A DNA stretch of 64,000 bases from Rhizobiaceae bacterium (GCA_025698895.1 JAILWO010000005.1:143281-207280), one strand, 5' to 3'; shown: positions 1-11,482, counted from the stretch's first letter. A program made the numbers and translations. The notes: a model not told the origin generated them from the letters alone.

Positions 1-891
1 CTCGACCTTCGCCCAGGCCTTGGCGAGCGGGTGCTGCACCCCCTGGTTCTGTCCGATCGGGCGTCCGAAAACCTGGCGCTCCTTGGCATAGGCGGCAGCG
101 CGTTTTAGAGCGATCCGGGCAATGCCCACGCACTCCCCGGCCACGAGGATACGCTCGGGATTGAGCCCGTGCAGGATCTGTCTGAAACCCTGTCCTTCCT
201 CGCCGATCAGGTCCTCCGCCGGGATCGGCAGCCCATCGATGAACAGTTCGTTCGAGTCGACCGCCTTGCGGCCCATCTTCTCGATCTCGCGCACATCGAC
301 GAAGGTCCGGTCCAGATCGGTATAGAAGAGCGACAGGCCCTCGGTCGGTTTTGCCACCTCTTCGAGCGGCGTCGTGCGCGCCAGAAGCAAGATCTTGTCG
401 GCCACCTGGGCGGTGGAAATCCAAACTTTCTGGCCATGCACGACATAGCGGTCCCCCTGTCGAACCGCGCGCGTTTTGAGCCTGGTCGTGTCGAGGCCGG
501 TCGTCGGCTCGGTGACGCCGAAACAGGCCTTCTCGCGCCCTTTAATCAGAGGTGGCAGCATCCGTGCCTTTTGCTCCGCGCTGCCGAAGACCACGACCGG
601 GTTCAGTCCGAAGATGTTCATGTGAACGGCCGAGGCCGCGCTGGCACCGCCGCCAGACTCGGCAATGGCCTGCATCATGATCGTGGCTTCGGTGATCCCG
701 AGGCCGGCGCCTCCAAACTCCTCCGGCATGGCAATTCCCAGCCAGCCGCCGTCCGCCATCGCCCTGTGCAGGTCGTGGGGAAAGCCGCCGTTGCGGTCGC
801 GCTCCAGCCAGTATTCGTCGTCGAAGGCCGCACAGATCCTCAGGATCGTATCGCGGATGTCCTGCTGGTGTTCGGTCAGCCTGAAACTCAT
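1..891 (-). CDS. Acyl-CoA dehydrogenase, C-terminus cut off by window edge
   Basis: FAD-dependent acyl-CoA dehydrogenase that would introduce an alpha,beta double bond in a CoA thioester in the cytoplasm. About 297 residues are visible, starting MSFRLTEHQQDIRDT. They include the N-terminal helical domain, the FAD/substrate loop with VTEPTTGLDTT, and the start of the C-terminal helical domain (HGLNPERILVAGE). The ATG overlaps the stop codon of the upstream CoA-transferase gene by four bases, so the two are translationally coupled. It belongs to the same subgroup as the dehydrogenases at 51541 and 60435, in which a Glu in the GLNPER segment is the likely catalytic base. The substrate cannot be assigned. 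Confidence 0.93.
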   Translation of the reverse strand, partial: MSFRLTEHQQDIRDTILRICAAFDDEYWLERDRNGGFPHDLHRAMADGGWLGIAMPEEFGGAGLGITEATIMMQAIAESGGGASAASAVHMNIFGLNPVVVFGSAEQKARMLPPLIKGREKACFGVTEPTTGLDTTRLKTRAVRQGDRYVVHGQKVWISTAQVADKILLLARTTPLEEVAKPTEGLSLFYTDLDRTFVDVREIEKMGRKAVDSNELFIDGLPIPAEDLIGEEGQGFRQILHGLNPERILVAGECVGIARIALKRAAAYAKERQVFGRPIGQNQGVQHPLAKAWAKVE

Positions 892-2105
892 GCCGTTTCC
901 TCCCCGGCAGGGCTAACTGCGATCAGGCCTGCCTCCACCAACCTTTCGATCGTCGCCAGGTCGCAGCCGAGCTCCTGCATGATTTCAGCAGTGTCCGCGC
1001 CCGGCCGCCGCCCCAACCAGCGAACGCTGCCCGGCGTATCACTCAGACGCGGCACTGGGCCGACCACCTTCGTCGCATCGCCTTCGACCGATACGATATC
1101 GCCGCGATGGGCGATCTGCGGGTGGGCCACGATGTTCTCGGCGCTCAGCACTGGCGCGGCCACCGCGTCGTGGAGCGCGAATTCCGCCTCGACCTCGGCA
1201 AACTCCCTCGCGGTGACGAATTCGTTGAGCCGGTCAAAGATCTCGCTCATATGCGCCGAGATTCCCTCCATCGTGGCAAAGCGCGGATCCTCGGCAAAAC
1301 TGTCCCCGCCCACCGCGCGCAACAGCCGTCTGGCCGTCTCCGCGCCCCCGGCCGAGACGGTCACCCAGACACCGTCCTTGGTGCGGAATGTGCCGCCCGG
1401 CGCAAAATCCATCGGCTGACGCAGCCCGTTGCGCATCGGCGAGACACCTGCTCCGGTCAGAGCGGGAATATGATAATCGATTAGCCGCAACAGGGCTTCG
1501 AATACCGCCAGATCGACGATCTGACCGCGAACCCTGCCCCTCTCGCGGGCGAAAAGGGCGATCATGATGCCCAGGGCTCCCATCAGCCCCGTCGTGCTGT
1601 CGGCGGCCGGGAAACCGGGATGCATTGGCGAGCCATCGGCGTAGCCCGTGAGGTGCGCCAGGCCGCTCATCGCCTCGGCGGCGCGCCCAAAGGCCGGCGT
1701 CTTACGCATCGGCCCATCCTGTCCGTAGCCCGACACCCGCAAGATCACCAGGTCGGGGTTCCATTGATGCAGAACCTCAGGCCCGATCCCCGCCCGCTCG
1801 AGCACGCCGGGACGGAAATTTTCCACCAGAACATCGGTACTTTCGACCAGCTTTTCCAGGACCTTGCGCCCGGGATCGCTCTTCCAGTCGAGCGCGAGGA
1901 TTCGCTTGTTGCGGGCAAGCGTCTTCCACCAGACGCCGACCCCGTCCTGCGCTTTCGGGCCCAATTCGCGCATCATGTCGCCTCGGCCGGGGGCTTCGAT
2001 CTTGATCACCTCGGCACCGAAATCCGAAAGGAGTGCTGCCGCCAGCGGCCCTGCGATCACATGGCCAAGTTCAATGATCCGAATATCGCCGAGCGGCATC
2101 GCCAT
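888..2105 (-). CDS. Class III (CaiB/BaiF) CoA-transferase
   Basis: A 405-residue protein of the formyl-CoA-transferase type, expected to move CoA between carboxylic acids. The N-terminus IRIIELGHVIAGPLAA and the segment PGFPAADSTTGL, with the Asp expected to carry the acyl intermediate, are typical of the family, and the length is normal. The chosen ATG has GGGAGGG about six bases upstream; a second in-frame ATG follows two codons later. It is the first gene of a two-gene operon with the acyl-CoA dehydrogenase, and the perfect palindrome at 2140-2159 lies 35 bases before its start, so it is probably part of the shared regulon. It lacks the GHD motif of racemases in this superfamily. Confidence 0.92.
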   Translation of the reverse strand: MAMPLGDIRIIELGHVIAGPLAAALLSDFGAEVIKIEAPGRGDMMRELGPKAQDGVGVWWKTLARNKRILALDWKSDPGRKVLEKLVESTDVLVENFRPGVLERAGIGPEVLHQWNPDLVILRVSGYGQDGPMRKTPAFGRAAEAMSGLAHLTGYADGSPMHPGFPAADSTTGLMGALGIMIALFARERGRVRGQIVDLAVFEALLRLIDYHIPALTGAGVSPMRNGLRQPMDFAPGGTFRTKDGVWVTVSAGGAETARRLLRAVGGDSFAEDPRFATMEGISAHMSEIFDRLNEFVTAREFAEVEAEFALHDAVAAPVLSAENIVAHPQIAHRGDIVSVEGDATKVVGPVPRLSDTPGSVRWLGRRPGADTAEIMQELGCDLATIERLVEAGLIAVSPAGEETA

Positions 2106-2139
2106 GTCAGCCCTCCCTGGTACTCACGAAAGCAAGCAT

Positions 2140-2159
2140 AATCTAACATATGTTAGATT
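2140..2159. promoter_or_regulatory. Operator-like perfect palindrome (site A)
   Basis: AATCTAACATATGTTAGATT is a perfect 20-bp palindrome immediately upstream of the CoA-transferase operon. Its core CTAAC-N4-GTTAG recurs at six other intergenic sites in this window, always before catabolic or TetR genes. The size and symmetry fit a TetR-family dimer. Regulator assignment is inference. Confidence 0.8.
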
Positions 2160-2374
2160 TGAAGGAGGGAATCTACGCGAAGGCCGCAAGAAAGTGATGG
2201 GGCGAAGCGGGCGAGTCACGGATCGCCCGTTCGCTCGATAGGTCGCCTCGCCGGCTGAATGAAGCCGTGCGGCGGCATTTCGGCCAGGACGCCACAAGGC
2301 GAAAGCCATCGCCCTCGAAACGCGGACACCATCTTTGGTCTCCGCATCGTTCGCGGTCGAGAAGGGACACTCCA

Positions 2375-2980
2375 TTATTTCTTCTCGGGCTTTTCTCCCG
2401 ACATGTGTCCAAGTCTCGGAACGACCGCGGATGCGCCAATGAAGAGCAGACCGGCGATAACCGATTTAACCAAGTCACCCAACAGAAACGGATAGAAGCC
2501 GGCCGTGAGGAGGCGCTCTCCATAGCCGGTGAAGACACCCAGCCATGCGAGCCCGGGAACGTAGATCAGCGCACCTGCGACGACTGCAACTGTGACCGCC
2601 CCCGGGATTGTCTTGGAATATCCTTTTCTTGCCAGCCATCCAGCCGCAAAGGCCGATATCGCAAAACCCGCAAGGTAGCCGCCCGTCGGCCCGGCAACAT
2701 ATGCCAGGCCAGAAGACGCCGGTGGCGTGCCGGCGAAGACCGGATAGCCTGCCAGCCCCTGCAGGATATAGGCAATGACGATGCCTGAACCACGGACAGG
2801 CCCGAGGAACAGGCCAAGCGCAACGACCACCAGGGTCTGCAACGTCATCGGAACTGGATAGAACGGAACTTGCGCCTTCGCAGACGCCGTCAGAAGTATC
2901 GTACCGGCGATCAGGATGAGCGCCTCGCCGAGCAATGTTGCGCCAATATTCCGTCCCACAAACATCTTGTTGCTATACAT
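2375..2980 (-). CDS. bioY: BioY, biotin uptake substrate-binding membrane component
   Basis: A 201-residue, very hydrophobic protein of the BioY family, the S-component of biotin ECF transporters, which can also work alone. The conserved region QVPFYPVPMTLQT is followed by alternating hydrophobic helices and Gly-rich segments such as YVAGPTGGYLAG, consistent with about six membrane spans. The ATG at 2980 is preferred over the one at 2998 because AAAGGAG sits eight bases before it. No adjacent BioM or BioN gene is visible. It follows the carboxylase 1 operon after a gap of about 75 bases, which suggests biotin supply for the three biotin enzymes in this window. I found no BioR-like box upstream. 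Confidence 0.93.
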   Translation of the reverse strand: MYSNKMFVGRNIGATLLGEALILIAGTILLTASAKAQVPFYPVPMTLQTLVVVALGLFLGPVRGSGIVIAYILQGLAGYPVFAGTPPASSGLAYVAGPTGGYLAGFAISAFAAGWLARKGYSKTIPGAVTVAVVAGALIYVPGLAWLGVFTGYGERLLTAGFYPFLLGDLVKSVIAGLLFIGASAVVPRLGHMSGEKPEKK

Positions 2981-3054
2981 CTTTCTGACTCCTTTCATGA
3001 CTTGGGCTGAGATCTTGAAGAGTTTTCTTCAGAGGTTGGGGCTCAATTGGCTGT

Positions 3055-4217
3055 TCACATGCGCTTGGCGACTTCTTCAAGCATCACCTCGGTCGCGCCC
3101 CCGCCGATCGCCTGCACACGAACGTCGCGCGACATTCGCTCGACCGGGTTTTCGCGCATGTAGCCCATGCCGCCATGGAACTGCACGCAGTCATAGAGCA
3201 CGCTGTTGGCCAGCTCGCCGCAATAAGCCTTCACCATTGACACCTCGCGCACGCATTCAACGTCAGCCGCGTCGAGCCGCGCGGCGTGATAGACGAGCTG
3301 CCGGCCCGCCTCGATCCGTGTCTGGCAGTCCGCAAGACGCTGGCGGACGACCTGCTTGTTCCACAAAACGCCGCCGAAAGCCTTGCGCTGCTTGACATAG
3401 TCCACGGTCATGTCCAGCGCGGTCTGCGCCTCGGCGCAGACCATCGCGCCCAGCACGATCCGCTCGTTCTGGAAGTTCTTCATCACCGCATAAAAGCCGC
3501 GGTTCACCTCGCCGAGGACGTTCTCGGCCGGCACGCGGACATCCTCGAAAATCAGCTCGGCCGTGTCCGAACACAGCCAGCCGGTCTTGTTCAGCGCCCG
3601 GCCGACCGAAAAGCCCGGTGTGCCCTTTTCGATGGCGAACATGGTGATCCCGCGCGAGCCCTTGGCGTCGGGGTCGGTCTTGGCGCCAACAAAGTAGAGA
3701 TCGCCATGCACACCGTTGGTGATGAACATCTTGGTGCCGTTCAACACCCAATCCGACCCATGCTGCACGGCGCGGGTGCGCATCCCCGCAACGTCCGAGC
3801 CCGCGCCCGGTTCGGTCACGGCGACGGCGGTGATCGTCTCGCCCGCGGTGATGCCGGGCAACCAGCGCGCCTTCTGCTCGGGTGTGCCGGCGTTTTCCAG
3901 GTGCGGCGAGGCCATATCGGTATGCACCAGCACCGTGGCCGAGAACCCGCCGAAGGTGGACCGGCCGACCTCCTCGGCCAGCATCACGCTCGACATGACA
4001 TCGAGCCCGGCGCCGCCATACTGTTCGTCATAGCGCATGCCGAGAACGCCGAGCGCGCCCATCTGGCGTAGCACCTCGCGCGAAACCATGCCCTTCTCTT
4101 CCCAGGCTTCGCCCTTGGGCTTCACCTCGGTTTCGATGAAGCGCCGCAGCTGAGCTCGGATCATTTGGATATCCTCGCCGAACGGGCCGGTGGCCGCGTC
4201 GATAGTCTCGTGTCGGG

Positions 4218-4221
<4 letters not shown>
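3055..4221 (-). CDS. Acyl-CoA dehydrogenase (isovaleryl/citronellyl-CoA type)
   Basis: A 388-residue flavoprotein dehydrogenase with the expected VTEPGAGSDVAG loop and the C-terminal QFHGGMGYMRENPVER segment. The loop that carries Glu376 in medium-chain dehydrogenases reads AIGGGATE here, while NFQNERIVL in helix G supplies a Glu at the isovaleryl-CoA dehydrogenase position. This arrangement suits 3-methyl-branched substrates. The start ATG overlaps the stop of the carboxylase alpha gene by four bases. Its place beside an MCC-type carboxylase and a hydratase suggests it makes the enoyl-CoA that the carboxylase uses. The AtuD and LiuA roles are both possible. Confidence 0.92.
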
Positions 4222-6217
<1,996 letters not shown>

Positions 6218-6233
<16 letters not shown>

Positions 6234-7015
6234 GACGGCGTGTCCTTGTTCAGGAAGCTGTTGATCCCCTCGATGCCTTCCTCGGTCTCCCAGGCGTCGG
6301 CCAGGCGGTCGGCGGTATAGATCATGCTGTCTTCGAGCCCGTGGCTCGCGACATAGGCGATCAGCCGCTTGGTGTCGGCCACTGCCCCGGGCGCGGCCTG
6401 CAGATGGGCCTGGACGACGCGCTCCACCGCCTCGTCCAGCGCATCGGGCGCGACCACCTCGGTCAGCAGTCCGATCCGTTCGGCCCGCGCCGTGTCGAAC
6501 AGGGCACCGGACAGCATCGTCTCGCGCGACGCCGCCTCGCCGATGCGCGCCACCACATAGGGTGAGATGTTGGCGGGCAGGAGGCCGAGCCGCACCTCGG
6601 TCAGGCCGAACGTCGCGCCCTCGGCGCCGATGGCGTAGTCGCACACCGATATCAGGCCGACGCCCCCGCCATAGGCCGCCCCGTTGATTCGCCCGATCAG
6701 CGGCTTTGGCAGTGTGTCGAGCCGGCGCAAGAGCCGAGCGAGCGTGGCGCTCTGTTCCACCCGTTCCGCGCGGCTCTTTTGCACGTTCGAGGCGAACCAG
6801 TTGAAGTCGCCCCCCGCGCAGAAGCTCCTGCCCTCCCCGGTCAGCACCACGATGCGCACCGCCCCGTCCTCGGCAAGCGCCGCCGCCGCATCGGCGAGTT
6901 CCGAGATCAGCGCCGCGTTGAGCGCATTGTGCTTGTCGGGGCGATTGAGGATCACGGTGGCGACGCCGCGCGCGTCCAGTTCGATCCGCAGCGTTTCATA
7001 GCGATCGTAAACCAT
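6218..7015 (-). CDS. Enoyl-CoA hydratase/isomerase family protein
   Basis: A 265-residue crotonase-fold protein located between the two carboxylase subunit genes, the same arrangement as in leucine (liu) and acyclic terpene (atu) operons, where this position encodes methylglutaconyl-CoA or isohexenylglutaconyl-CoA hydratase. Visible features are NRPDKHNALNA near the N-terminus, the oxyanion-hole region SFCAGGDFNWF, and INGAAYGGGVGLISVCD with the expected Gly-rich turn. It starts nine bases after the CT1 stop codon and overlaps the alpha subunit gene, so all are expected to be co-translated. The hydratase function follows from context, not from a diagnostic residue. Confidence 0.93.
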
Positions 7016-7024
7016 TGCCTATCC

Positions 7025-8623
7025 TTACATTCTGAAGACGGGCGTGTGACGCCCCGTGTCCGGAACCGAGGTCACTATGGCCAGGCACAGGCCCAGGATG
7101 TCGCGAGTCTGGCCAGGCTCGATCAGGCCATCGTCCCAGAGCCGCGATGTGGCGTAATAGGGGTCGGACTGTTTGGCATATTGCGCGCGCACCTCGGCCA
7201 CGATGCGTTCCAGATCGGCCTGCACCTTCGCCGGGTCTCCGCCCTTCCCGCGGCGCAGTTCCTGCATCACATTCGAGGCGATGTCGGCCGACATGGTGGC
7301 CAACTCCGCTGTGGGCCAGGCGAAGAGAAAGCGCGGCGCAAACCCCCGGCCGCACATACCGTAGTTGCCGGCCCCGTAGGATCCGCCCACAATTACCGAC
7401 AGCCGGGGCACCTTGGCCACCGACATGGCGTAGACCAGCTTGGCGCTATCCTTGGCGATGCCGCCGCGCTCGGCCTCGGTGCCGACCATGAAGCCGGAAA
7501 TGTTGTGCAGGAACAGAAGCGGAATGTTGCGCTGGTCGCACATCGACACGAACTGCGCGCCCTTGAGCGAGCTGTCGGAGAGCAGCGCGCCGTTGTTGCC
7601 GAGGATTCCGACGCGGTAGCCGTGGACGCGGGCGGTGCCGCAGACAAGCGTCTCGCCCCAGTTCGGCTTGAATTCGCGGAGCTCGCCCGCATCGATGATG
7701 CGCAGCAGAAGCTCTCGTACATCATAGGGCTGCTTGCGGTCGGCGCTGATAACCCCCAACAGCTCTTCGGGATCGTGCAGGGGCGCGGCGGCGGGTGCAT
7801 CCGGGGCCATCGGTCGCGTGAGGCCCAGATTGCCGACGATGTCGCGCATCAGCGCCAGCGCATGATATTCGTCTTCGGCCAGATGGTCGTTGACGCCCGA
7901 GATGCGGGTATGCATCTCGGCCCCGCCCAGCGTTTCGCCGTCCACCTCTTCATTGATCGCCACCTTGACGATGGAAGGGCCGCCAAGATGGATGCGCGCA
8001 TTGCCGCGGACCATGATGACCTCGTCTGAGAGCGCCGGAATGTAGGCACCTCCCGCCGTGCAGCCGCCGAAGACGGCCGAGATCTGCGGCAGGCCGGAGG
8101 CCGACATATTGGTCTGGCGGTAAAAGGAATTGCCGAAATGACGGGCATCGGGGAAGACCCTGTCCTGCTCGGGCAGATAGGCGCCGCCGCAATCGACGAG
8201 GTAAAGACAGGGCAGGCGGTTTTCTGCCGCGATCTCCTGCGCGCGGATGTGCTTCTTGACGGTTTCGTGGTAAAATGATCCACCTTTCACCGTGGCATCA
8301 TTGGCGATGATCATGCAGGGCAGACCGTGCACGATGCCAATGCCCGTGACGATCCCGGCGCCGGGCACGTCTCCGCCGTATTGTCCGTGGGCCGCCAGCG
8401 AAGAAAGCTCTATGAAGGCGGTGCCTGGATCCACCAGCAGGTCGATTCGTTCGCGGACCAGAAGCTTGCCGCGACTGCGGTGGCGTTCGACCATGTCGGG
8501 GCGCCCACCCGCGGTTGCCGCGGCGATCCGCGCGCGCAATGTCTCGACGCGGGCTGTCTGTGCAGCGTGATTGCCCCTGAAGGTTTCCGAGCCGGCCAAT
8601 ACGGCCGACGTGAGTTCAGCCAT
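7025..8623 (-). CDS. Acyl-CoA carboxylase beta subunit 1 (MCC-type carboxyltransferase)
   Basis: A 532-residue carboxyltransferase subunit that transfers CO2 from biotin to the gamma carbon of an enoyl-CoA. It contains ANDATVKGGSFY, VDCGGAYLPEQD, CTAGGAYIPALSDE and the C-terminal SYGAGNYGMCGR block, all typical of the MCC/GCC lineage. Residue 163 is Phe (RHFGNSF), the residue type that restricts methylcrotonyl-CoA carboxylase to small substrates. The true start is the ATG at 8623, with GGGAAG seven bases upstream and only two bases after the TetR stop codon. It forms an operon with TetR, the hydratase, the alpha subunit and a dehydrogenase. Confidence 0.95.
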   Translation of the reverse strand: MAELTSAVLAGSETFRGNHAAQTARVETLRARIAAATAGGRPDMVERHRSRGKLLVRERIDLLVDPGTAFIELSSLAAHGQYGGDVPGAGIVTGIGIVHGLPCMIIANDATVKGGSFYHETVKKHIRAQEIAAENRLPCLYLVDCGGAYLPEQDRVFPDARHFGNSFYRQTNMSASGLPQISAVFGGCTAGGAYIPALSDEVIMVRGNARIHLGGPSIVKVAINEEVDGETLGGAEMHTRISGVNDHLAEDEYHALALMRDIVGNLGLTRPMAPDAPAAAPLHDPEELLGVISADRKQPYDVRELLLRIIDAGELREFKPNWGETLVCGTARVHGYRVGILGNNGALLSDSSLKGAQFVSMCDQRNIPLLFLHNISGFMVGTEAERGGIAKDSAKLVYAMSVAKVPRLSVIVGGSYGAGNYGMCGRGFAPRFLFAWPTAELATMSADIASNVMQELRRGKGGDPAKVQADLERIVAEVRAQYAKQSDPYYATSRLWDDGLIEPGQTRDILGLCLAIVTSVPDTGRHTPVFRM

Positions 8624-8625
8624 AA

Positions 8626-9258
8626 TCAGACTTCCCGCTGTTCCAGTATTCCATTGAGAAAGACGTCGGCATACGTCGAGGCCAGTGCCTCGACGCTGCC
8701 GCGTTCGGGGTCGAACCACTCCAGCGTTGCATTCAGCGCGCCGATAAGCATCAGGCGCAGCCGGCGGATATCGACGTTGCGCCGCAAGGCGCCGTCCCTC
8801 TGGAGCCGGGTCAACAGATTATCCCACTCGGCCTCGTAGGCCCGGCGCGTCGGCAGATTGGCATCGCGGACGGATTGCGGCACCTGCCCGAAAATCCGCA
8901 CATTGGCCGAAGAGTAGTCACTGACATCCAGCAACGCGCGCAGATGTGCCCTGATCGCGGCCCGCAGAATGGCGGCGGCAGCGGCGCCATCGGCATGCCT
9001 CAAAACAGCTTGGCGCATCTTTTCGTGGACGGCCCTGATACCCAGATCCAGAATGGCCACGACAATCTCGTCCTTAGAGCCGAAGTGATAATAGATGCTG
9101 CCCGCCTTGATGCCCGCCGCCTCGGCGATCTTTCTGAGCGAAACCGGGCCATAGCCCTGTTCGCGAAAAAGCCGCGCCGCGACATCCAGTATGCCGTCGC
9201 GCCCGACTGGGCTGCGAATGGAAGCAACTGAAACTGTTCTTGAAGCGCGTTCGGCCAC
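8626..9258 (-). CDS. TetR-family regulator leading carboxylase operon 1
   Basis: A 210-residue TetR-family repressor. The helix-turn-helix sits at about residues 18-62, ending with the characteristic KAGSIYYHFGSKDEI. The C-terminal ligand-binding domain includes LIGALNATLEWFDPERG, a motif shared with both halves of the fused regulator at 26434-27741. The start appears to be GTG at 9258; no ATG lies between it and the DNA-binding domain. Palindrome B (9287-9305) lies about 30 bases upstream, which suggests autoregulation. It is the first gene of the carboxylase 1 operon, so an acyl-CoA intermediate is a plausible inducer (inference). Confidence 0.93.
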   Translation of the reverse strand: MAERASRTVSVASIRSPVGRDGILDVAARLFREQGYGPVSLRKIAEAAGIKAGSIYYHFGSKDEIVVAILDLGIRAVHEKMRQAVLRHADGAAAAAILRAAIRAHLRALLDVSDYSSANVRIFGQVPQSVRDANLPTRRAYEAEWDNLLTRLQRDGALRRNVDIRRLRLMLIGALNATLEWFDPERGSVEALASTYADVFLNGILEQREV

Positions 9259-9286
9259 GGAAGGATCCAGCTCAAGCCCCCTGCAT

Positions 9287-9305
9287 AACTAACACTTGTT
9301 AGGTT
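9287..9305. promoter_or_regulatory. Operator-like inverted repeat (site B)
   Basis: The core CTAACACTTGTTAG is at 9289-9302 with partly symmetric flanks (AA and GTT). It lies just upstream of the TetR gene that leads the carboxylase 1 operon. It matches the CTAAC-N4-GTTAG core of the other sites exactly in both arms. Confidence 0.75.
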
Positions 9306-9442
9306 ATTTCCAAGGAAGTGTCAACCGTGCTTCAAGGGCTTATTTTGCATCAGCCTTTCAAGGAAATAGCCGATATGCGCACCGCCCGGCCACAATGTCG
9401 GCGGTGTTCAGACCCCGCCATGCGGGCTTGCGACCGCATAGG

Positions 9443-10273
9443 TCAGATGGTGAAGCCGCCCCCGCAGATCACATACTGGCCCGAGATGAAGTTCGATTCG
9501 GGCGAGCAGAAAAGATAGACGGCACCAGCCGCTTCTTCGGGCGTGCCGACCCGGCCCAGCGGGATCATCCGCTCCATTTGGCTGAGCAGGTCCGGGTTGA
9601 CGCCGACCTTGATGTCCCTGTTCCCGACCGTGATCGTGTTGCCGCCGTCGGCGCTGCCCTCGGTCAGACGGGTGCGGATCGGTCCAAAGGCCACTGCGTT
9701 GACGTTCACTTTGTAGCGCCCCCATTCCTTCGCCATTGTCCGGGTCATGCCCAGGATTCCGGCCTTGGCGGCGGAATAGTTGATCTGGCCGGCATTGCCT
9801 CCAGTGCCGGCGATCGAGGAGATGTTCACCACCTTGCGGAACACCTCCTGCCCGGCGGCCGCCTCTTCCTTGGCCTTGGCGCTGATCACCGGCTGGGCGG
9901 CGCGCAGGATCCTGAAGGGCGCGGTCAGGTGAACGTCGATGATCGCCTGCCACTGTTCATCCGTCATCTTCTGAACGACGCTGTCCCAGGTGTAGCCTGC
10001 GTTGTTCACGATGATGTCCAGCCCGCCAAAGCTGTCCATGCCCGTCTTGATGAATCGCTCTGCAAAGCCGTCCTCTGTCACGCTTCCGGCGCAGACCACG
10101 GCCTCGCCCCCGGCGGCGCGGACCGCCTCGGCGGTTTCGTTGGCCGGGTCGACGTCGAGATCGTTCACCACAACGCGCGCGCCTTCTGATGCCAGCTTCA
10201 GCGCGATTTCGCGTCCGATGCCACGGCCCGAACCCGAAACCAAAGCCACGCGGCCTCTGAGTTTTCCCGCCAT
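9443..10273 (-). CDS. Short-chain dehydrogenase/reductase (3-hydroxyacyl-CoA type)
   Basis: A 276-residue NAD(P)-dependent SDR. The Rossmann motif GSGRGIGRE is near residue 14, NNAG follows, and the catalytic set is visible with Ser in NISSIAG and the YSAAK Tyr/Lys pair. The C-terminus ends in the usual ISGQYVICGGGF. GGAGGAG precedes the ATG. It follows the thiolase by 25 bases, so the two likely act in sequence: oxidation of a 3-hydroxyacyl-CoA and then thiolysis. Site C upstream of the thiolase would control both. Exact substrate unknown. Confidence 0.92.
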   Translation of the reverse strand: MAGKLRGRVALVSGSGRGIGREIALKLASEGARVVVNDLDVDPANETAEAVRAAGGEAVVCAGSVTEDGFAERFIKTGMDSFGGLDIIVNNAGYTWDSVVQKMTDEQWQAIIDVHLTAPFRILRAAQPVISAKAKEEAAAGQEVFRKVVNISSIAGTGGNAGQINYSAAKAGILGMTRTMAKEWGRYKVNVNAVAFGPIRTRLTEGSADGGNTITVGNRDIKVGVNPDLLSQMERMIPLGRVGTPEEAAGAVYLFCSPESNFISGQYVICGGGFTI

Positions 10274-10297
10274 GTCGTCTCCTCCCGTTCGCCCGCC

Positions 10298-11482
10298 TCA
10301 GGCCTTTTCATAAAGTGTTGTCACACAGGCACCGCCGAGGCCCAGATTGTGCTGAAGCGCCAGGCGCGCGCCGTCGACCTGGCGCGCCTCGGCCTGACCA
10401 CGCAACTGCTGGACAAGCTCGGTGCATTGGGCAAGGCCGGTCGCCCCAAGCGGATGGCCCTTGGACAACAGACCGCCCGACGGGTTGGTCACGTATTTGC
10501 CGCCATAGGTGTTGTCGCCATCATCGACAAACTTCGCAGCCTCACCGCGCCCGCAGAGGCCAAGCGCTTCGTAGGTGATCAGCTCGTTATGGGCAAAGCA
10601 GTCGTGCAGTTCGACGACGTCCACATCGTCGGGGCCGATGCCGGCGGCCTCGTAGACTTGATCGGCAGCGCGCTTGGCCATCGAGTACCCGACGACCTCA
10701 CGCATGTCATGGGCGTTGAAGGTTTCCCGGCCGTCCGTTGTCATGGCCTGCGCTGCAATGCGGACCGAGCTGTCGAGACCGTGCTTATCTGCAAATTCCT
10801 TGGAACAGATGATTGCCGCGGCCGCGCCACAGGTCGGTGGGCAGGCCATCAGCTTGGTCATCACGCCGGGCCAGACGACCTGAGCCGCCATGACGTCTTC
10901 CGGCGTCACTTCCTGCCGGAACAGGGCAACCGGGTTCTTGGCCGCATGCCGACTGGCCTTGGCGCGGATCTTGGCGAAGGTCTCCAGTGTGGTGCCGAAC
11001 TCTTCCATATGCGCTTTGCCCGCACCACCGAAATACCGTAGCGCAAGCGGGATGCCGGCATTGCCCACCAGGTTGTCGGTTTCTTCGTCAAAAGCTGCAA
11101 AAGGGCTGACCCGATCGCTGAACATCGCGCCGATGGCGCCGGGTTGCATCTGTTCGAAACCCAGCGCCAGAGCACAGTCCACCGCGCCGCTTTCGACCGC
11201 CTGGCGCGCCAGGAACAGCGCGGTCGAGCCGGTCGAGCAGTTGTTGTTGACGTTGATGACGGGTATTCCGGTCATCCCAACCCGGTAGAGCGCGCGCTGG
11301 CCGCAGGTGCTGTCGCCATAGACATAGCCGGCATAGGCCTGCTGAACCTTGTCGTAGTCGAGTCCGGCGTCCTCCAGCGCCGTGCGCGCCGCCTTCGCAG
11401 CCATCACGTCGTAGCTTTCAGACTTGCCCGGTTTCTGAAAGGCCACCATTCCAACGCCGGTGACATAGGCTTTGCCGTTCAT
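10298..11482 (-). CDS. SCP2-type thiolase (lipid-transfer/acetyl-CoA acetyltransferase family)
   Basis: A 394-residue thiolase of the SCP2/SCPx branch, which cleaves 3-oxoacyl-CoA and is often used for branched or bulky chains. The nucleophilic Cys lies in NNNCSTGSTA, followed by the conserved ELHDCFAHNE and LSKGHPLGATG motifs with the catalytic His. The ATG at 11482 is chosen over an upstream start because GGGAGAG sits about seven bases before it. Operator-like site C is about 54 bases upstream. It forms a two-gene operon with the SDR. The SCP2 rather than FadA type fits methyl-branched substrates (inference). Confidence 0.93.
   Translation of the reverse strand: MNGKAYVTGVGMVAFQKPGKSESYDVMAAKAARTALEDAGLDYDKVQQAYAGYVYGDSTCGQRALYRVGMTGIPVINVNNNCSTGSTALFLARQAVESGAVDCALALGFEQMQPGAIGAMFSDRVSPFAAFDEETDNLVGNAGIPLALRYFGGAGKAHMEEFGTTLETFAKIRAKASRHAAKNPVALFRQEVTPEDVMAAQVVWPGVMTKLMACPPTCGAAAAIICSKEFADKHGLDSSVRIAAQAMTTDGRETFNAHDMREVVGYSMAKRAADQVYEAAGIGPDDVDVVELHDCFAHNELITYEALGLCGRGEAAKFVDDGDNTYGGKYVTNPSGGLLSKGHPLGATGLAQCTELVQQLRGQAEARQVDGARLALQHNLGLGGACVTTLYEKA

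Noticed and set aside
2999..3054. Inverted repeat TGAAGA / TCTTCA as a terminator after the dehydrogenase at 3055
   Set aside because: The stem is short and AT-rich with no T tract, and bioY probably reads through from the upstream operon.
2981..3054. BioR-type biotin regulatory box before bioY
   Set aside because: I looked for TTATCTATAA-like sequences on both strands and found none.
6234..6644. N-terminal extension of carboxylase alpha subunit 1
   Set aside because: The upstream residues are Arg-rich, without homology, and lie inside the hydratase gene. The biotin carboxylase homology starts right after ATG 6233.
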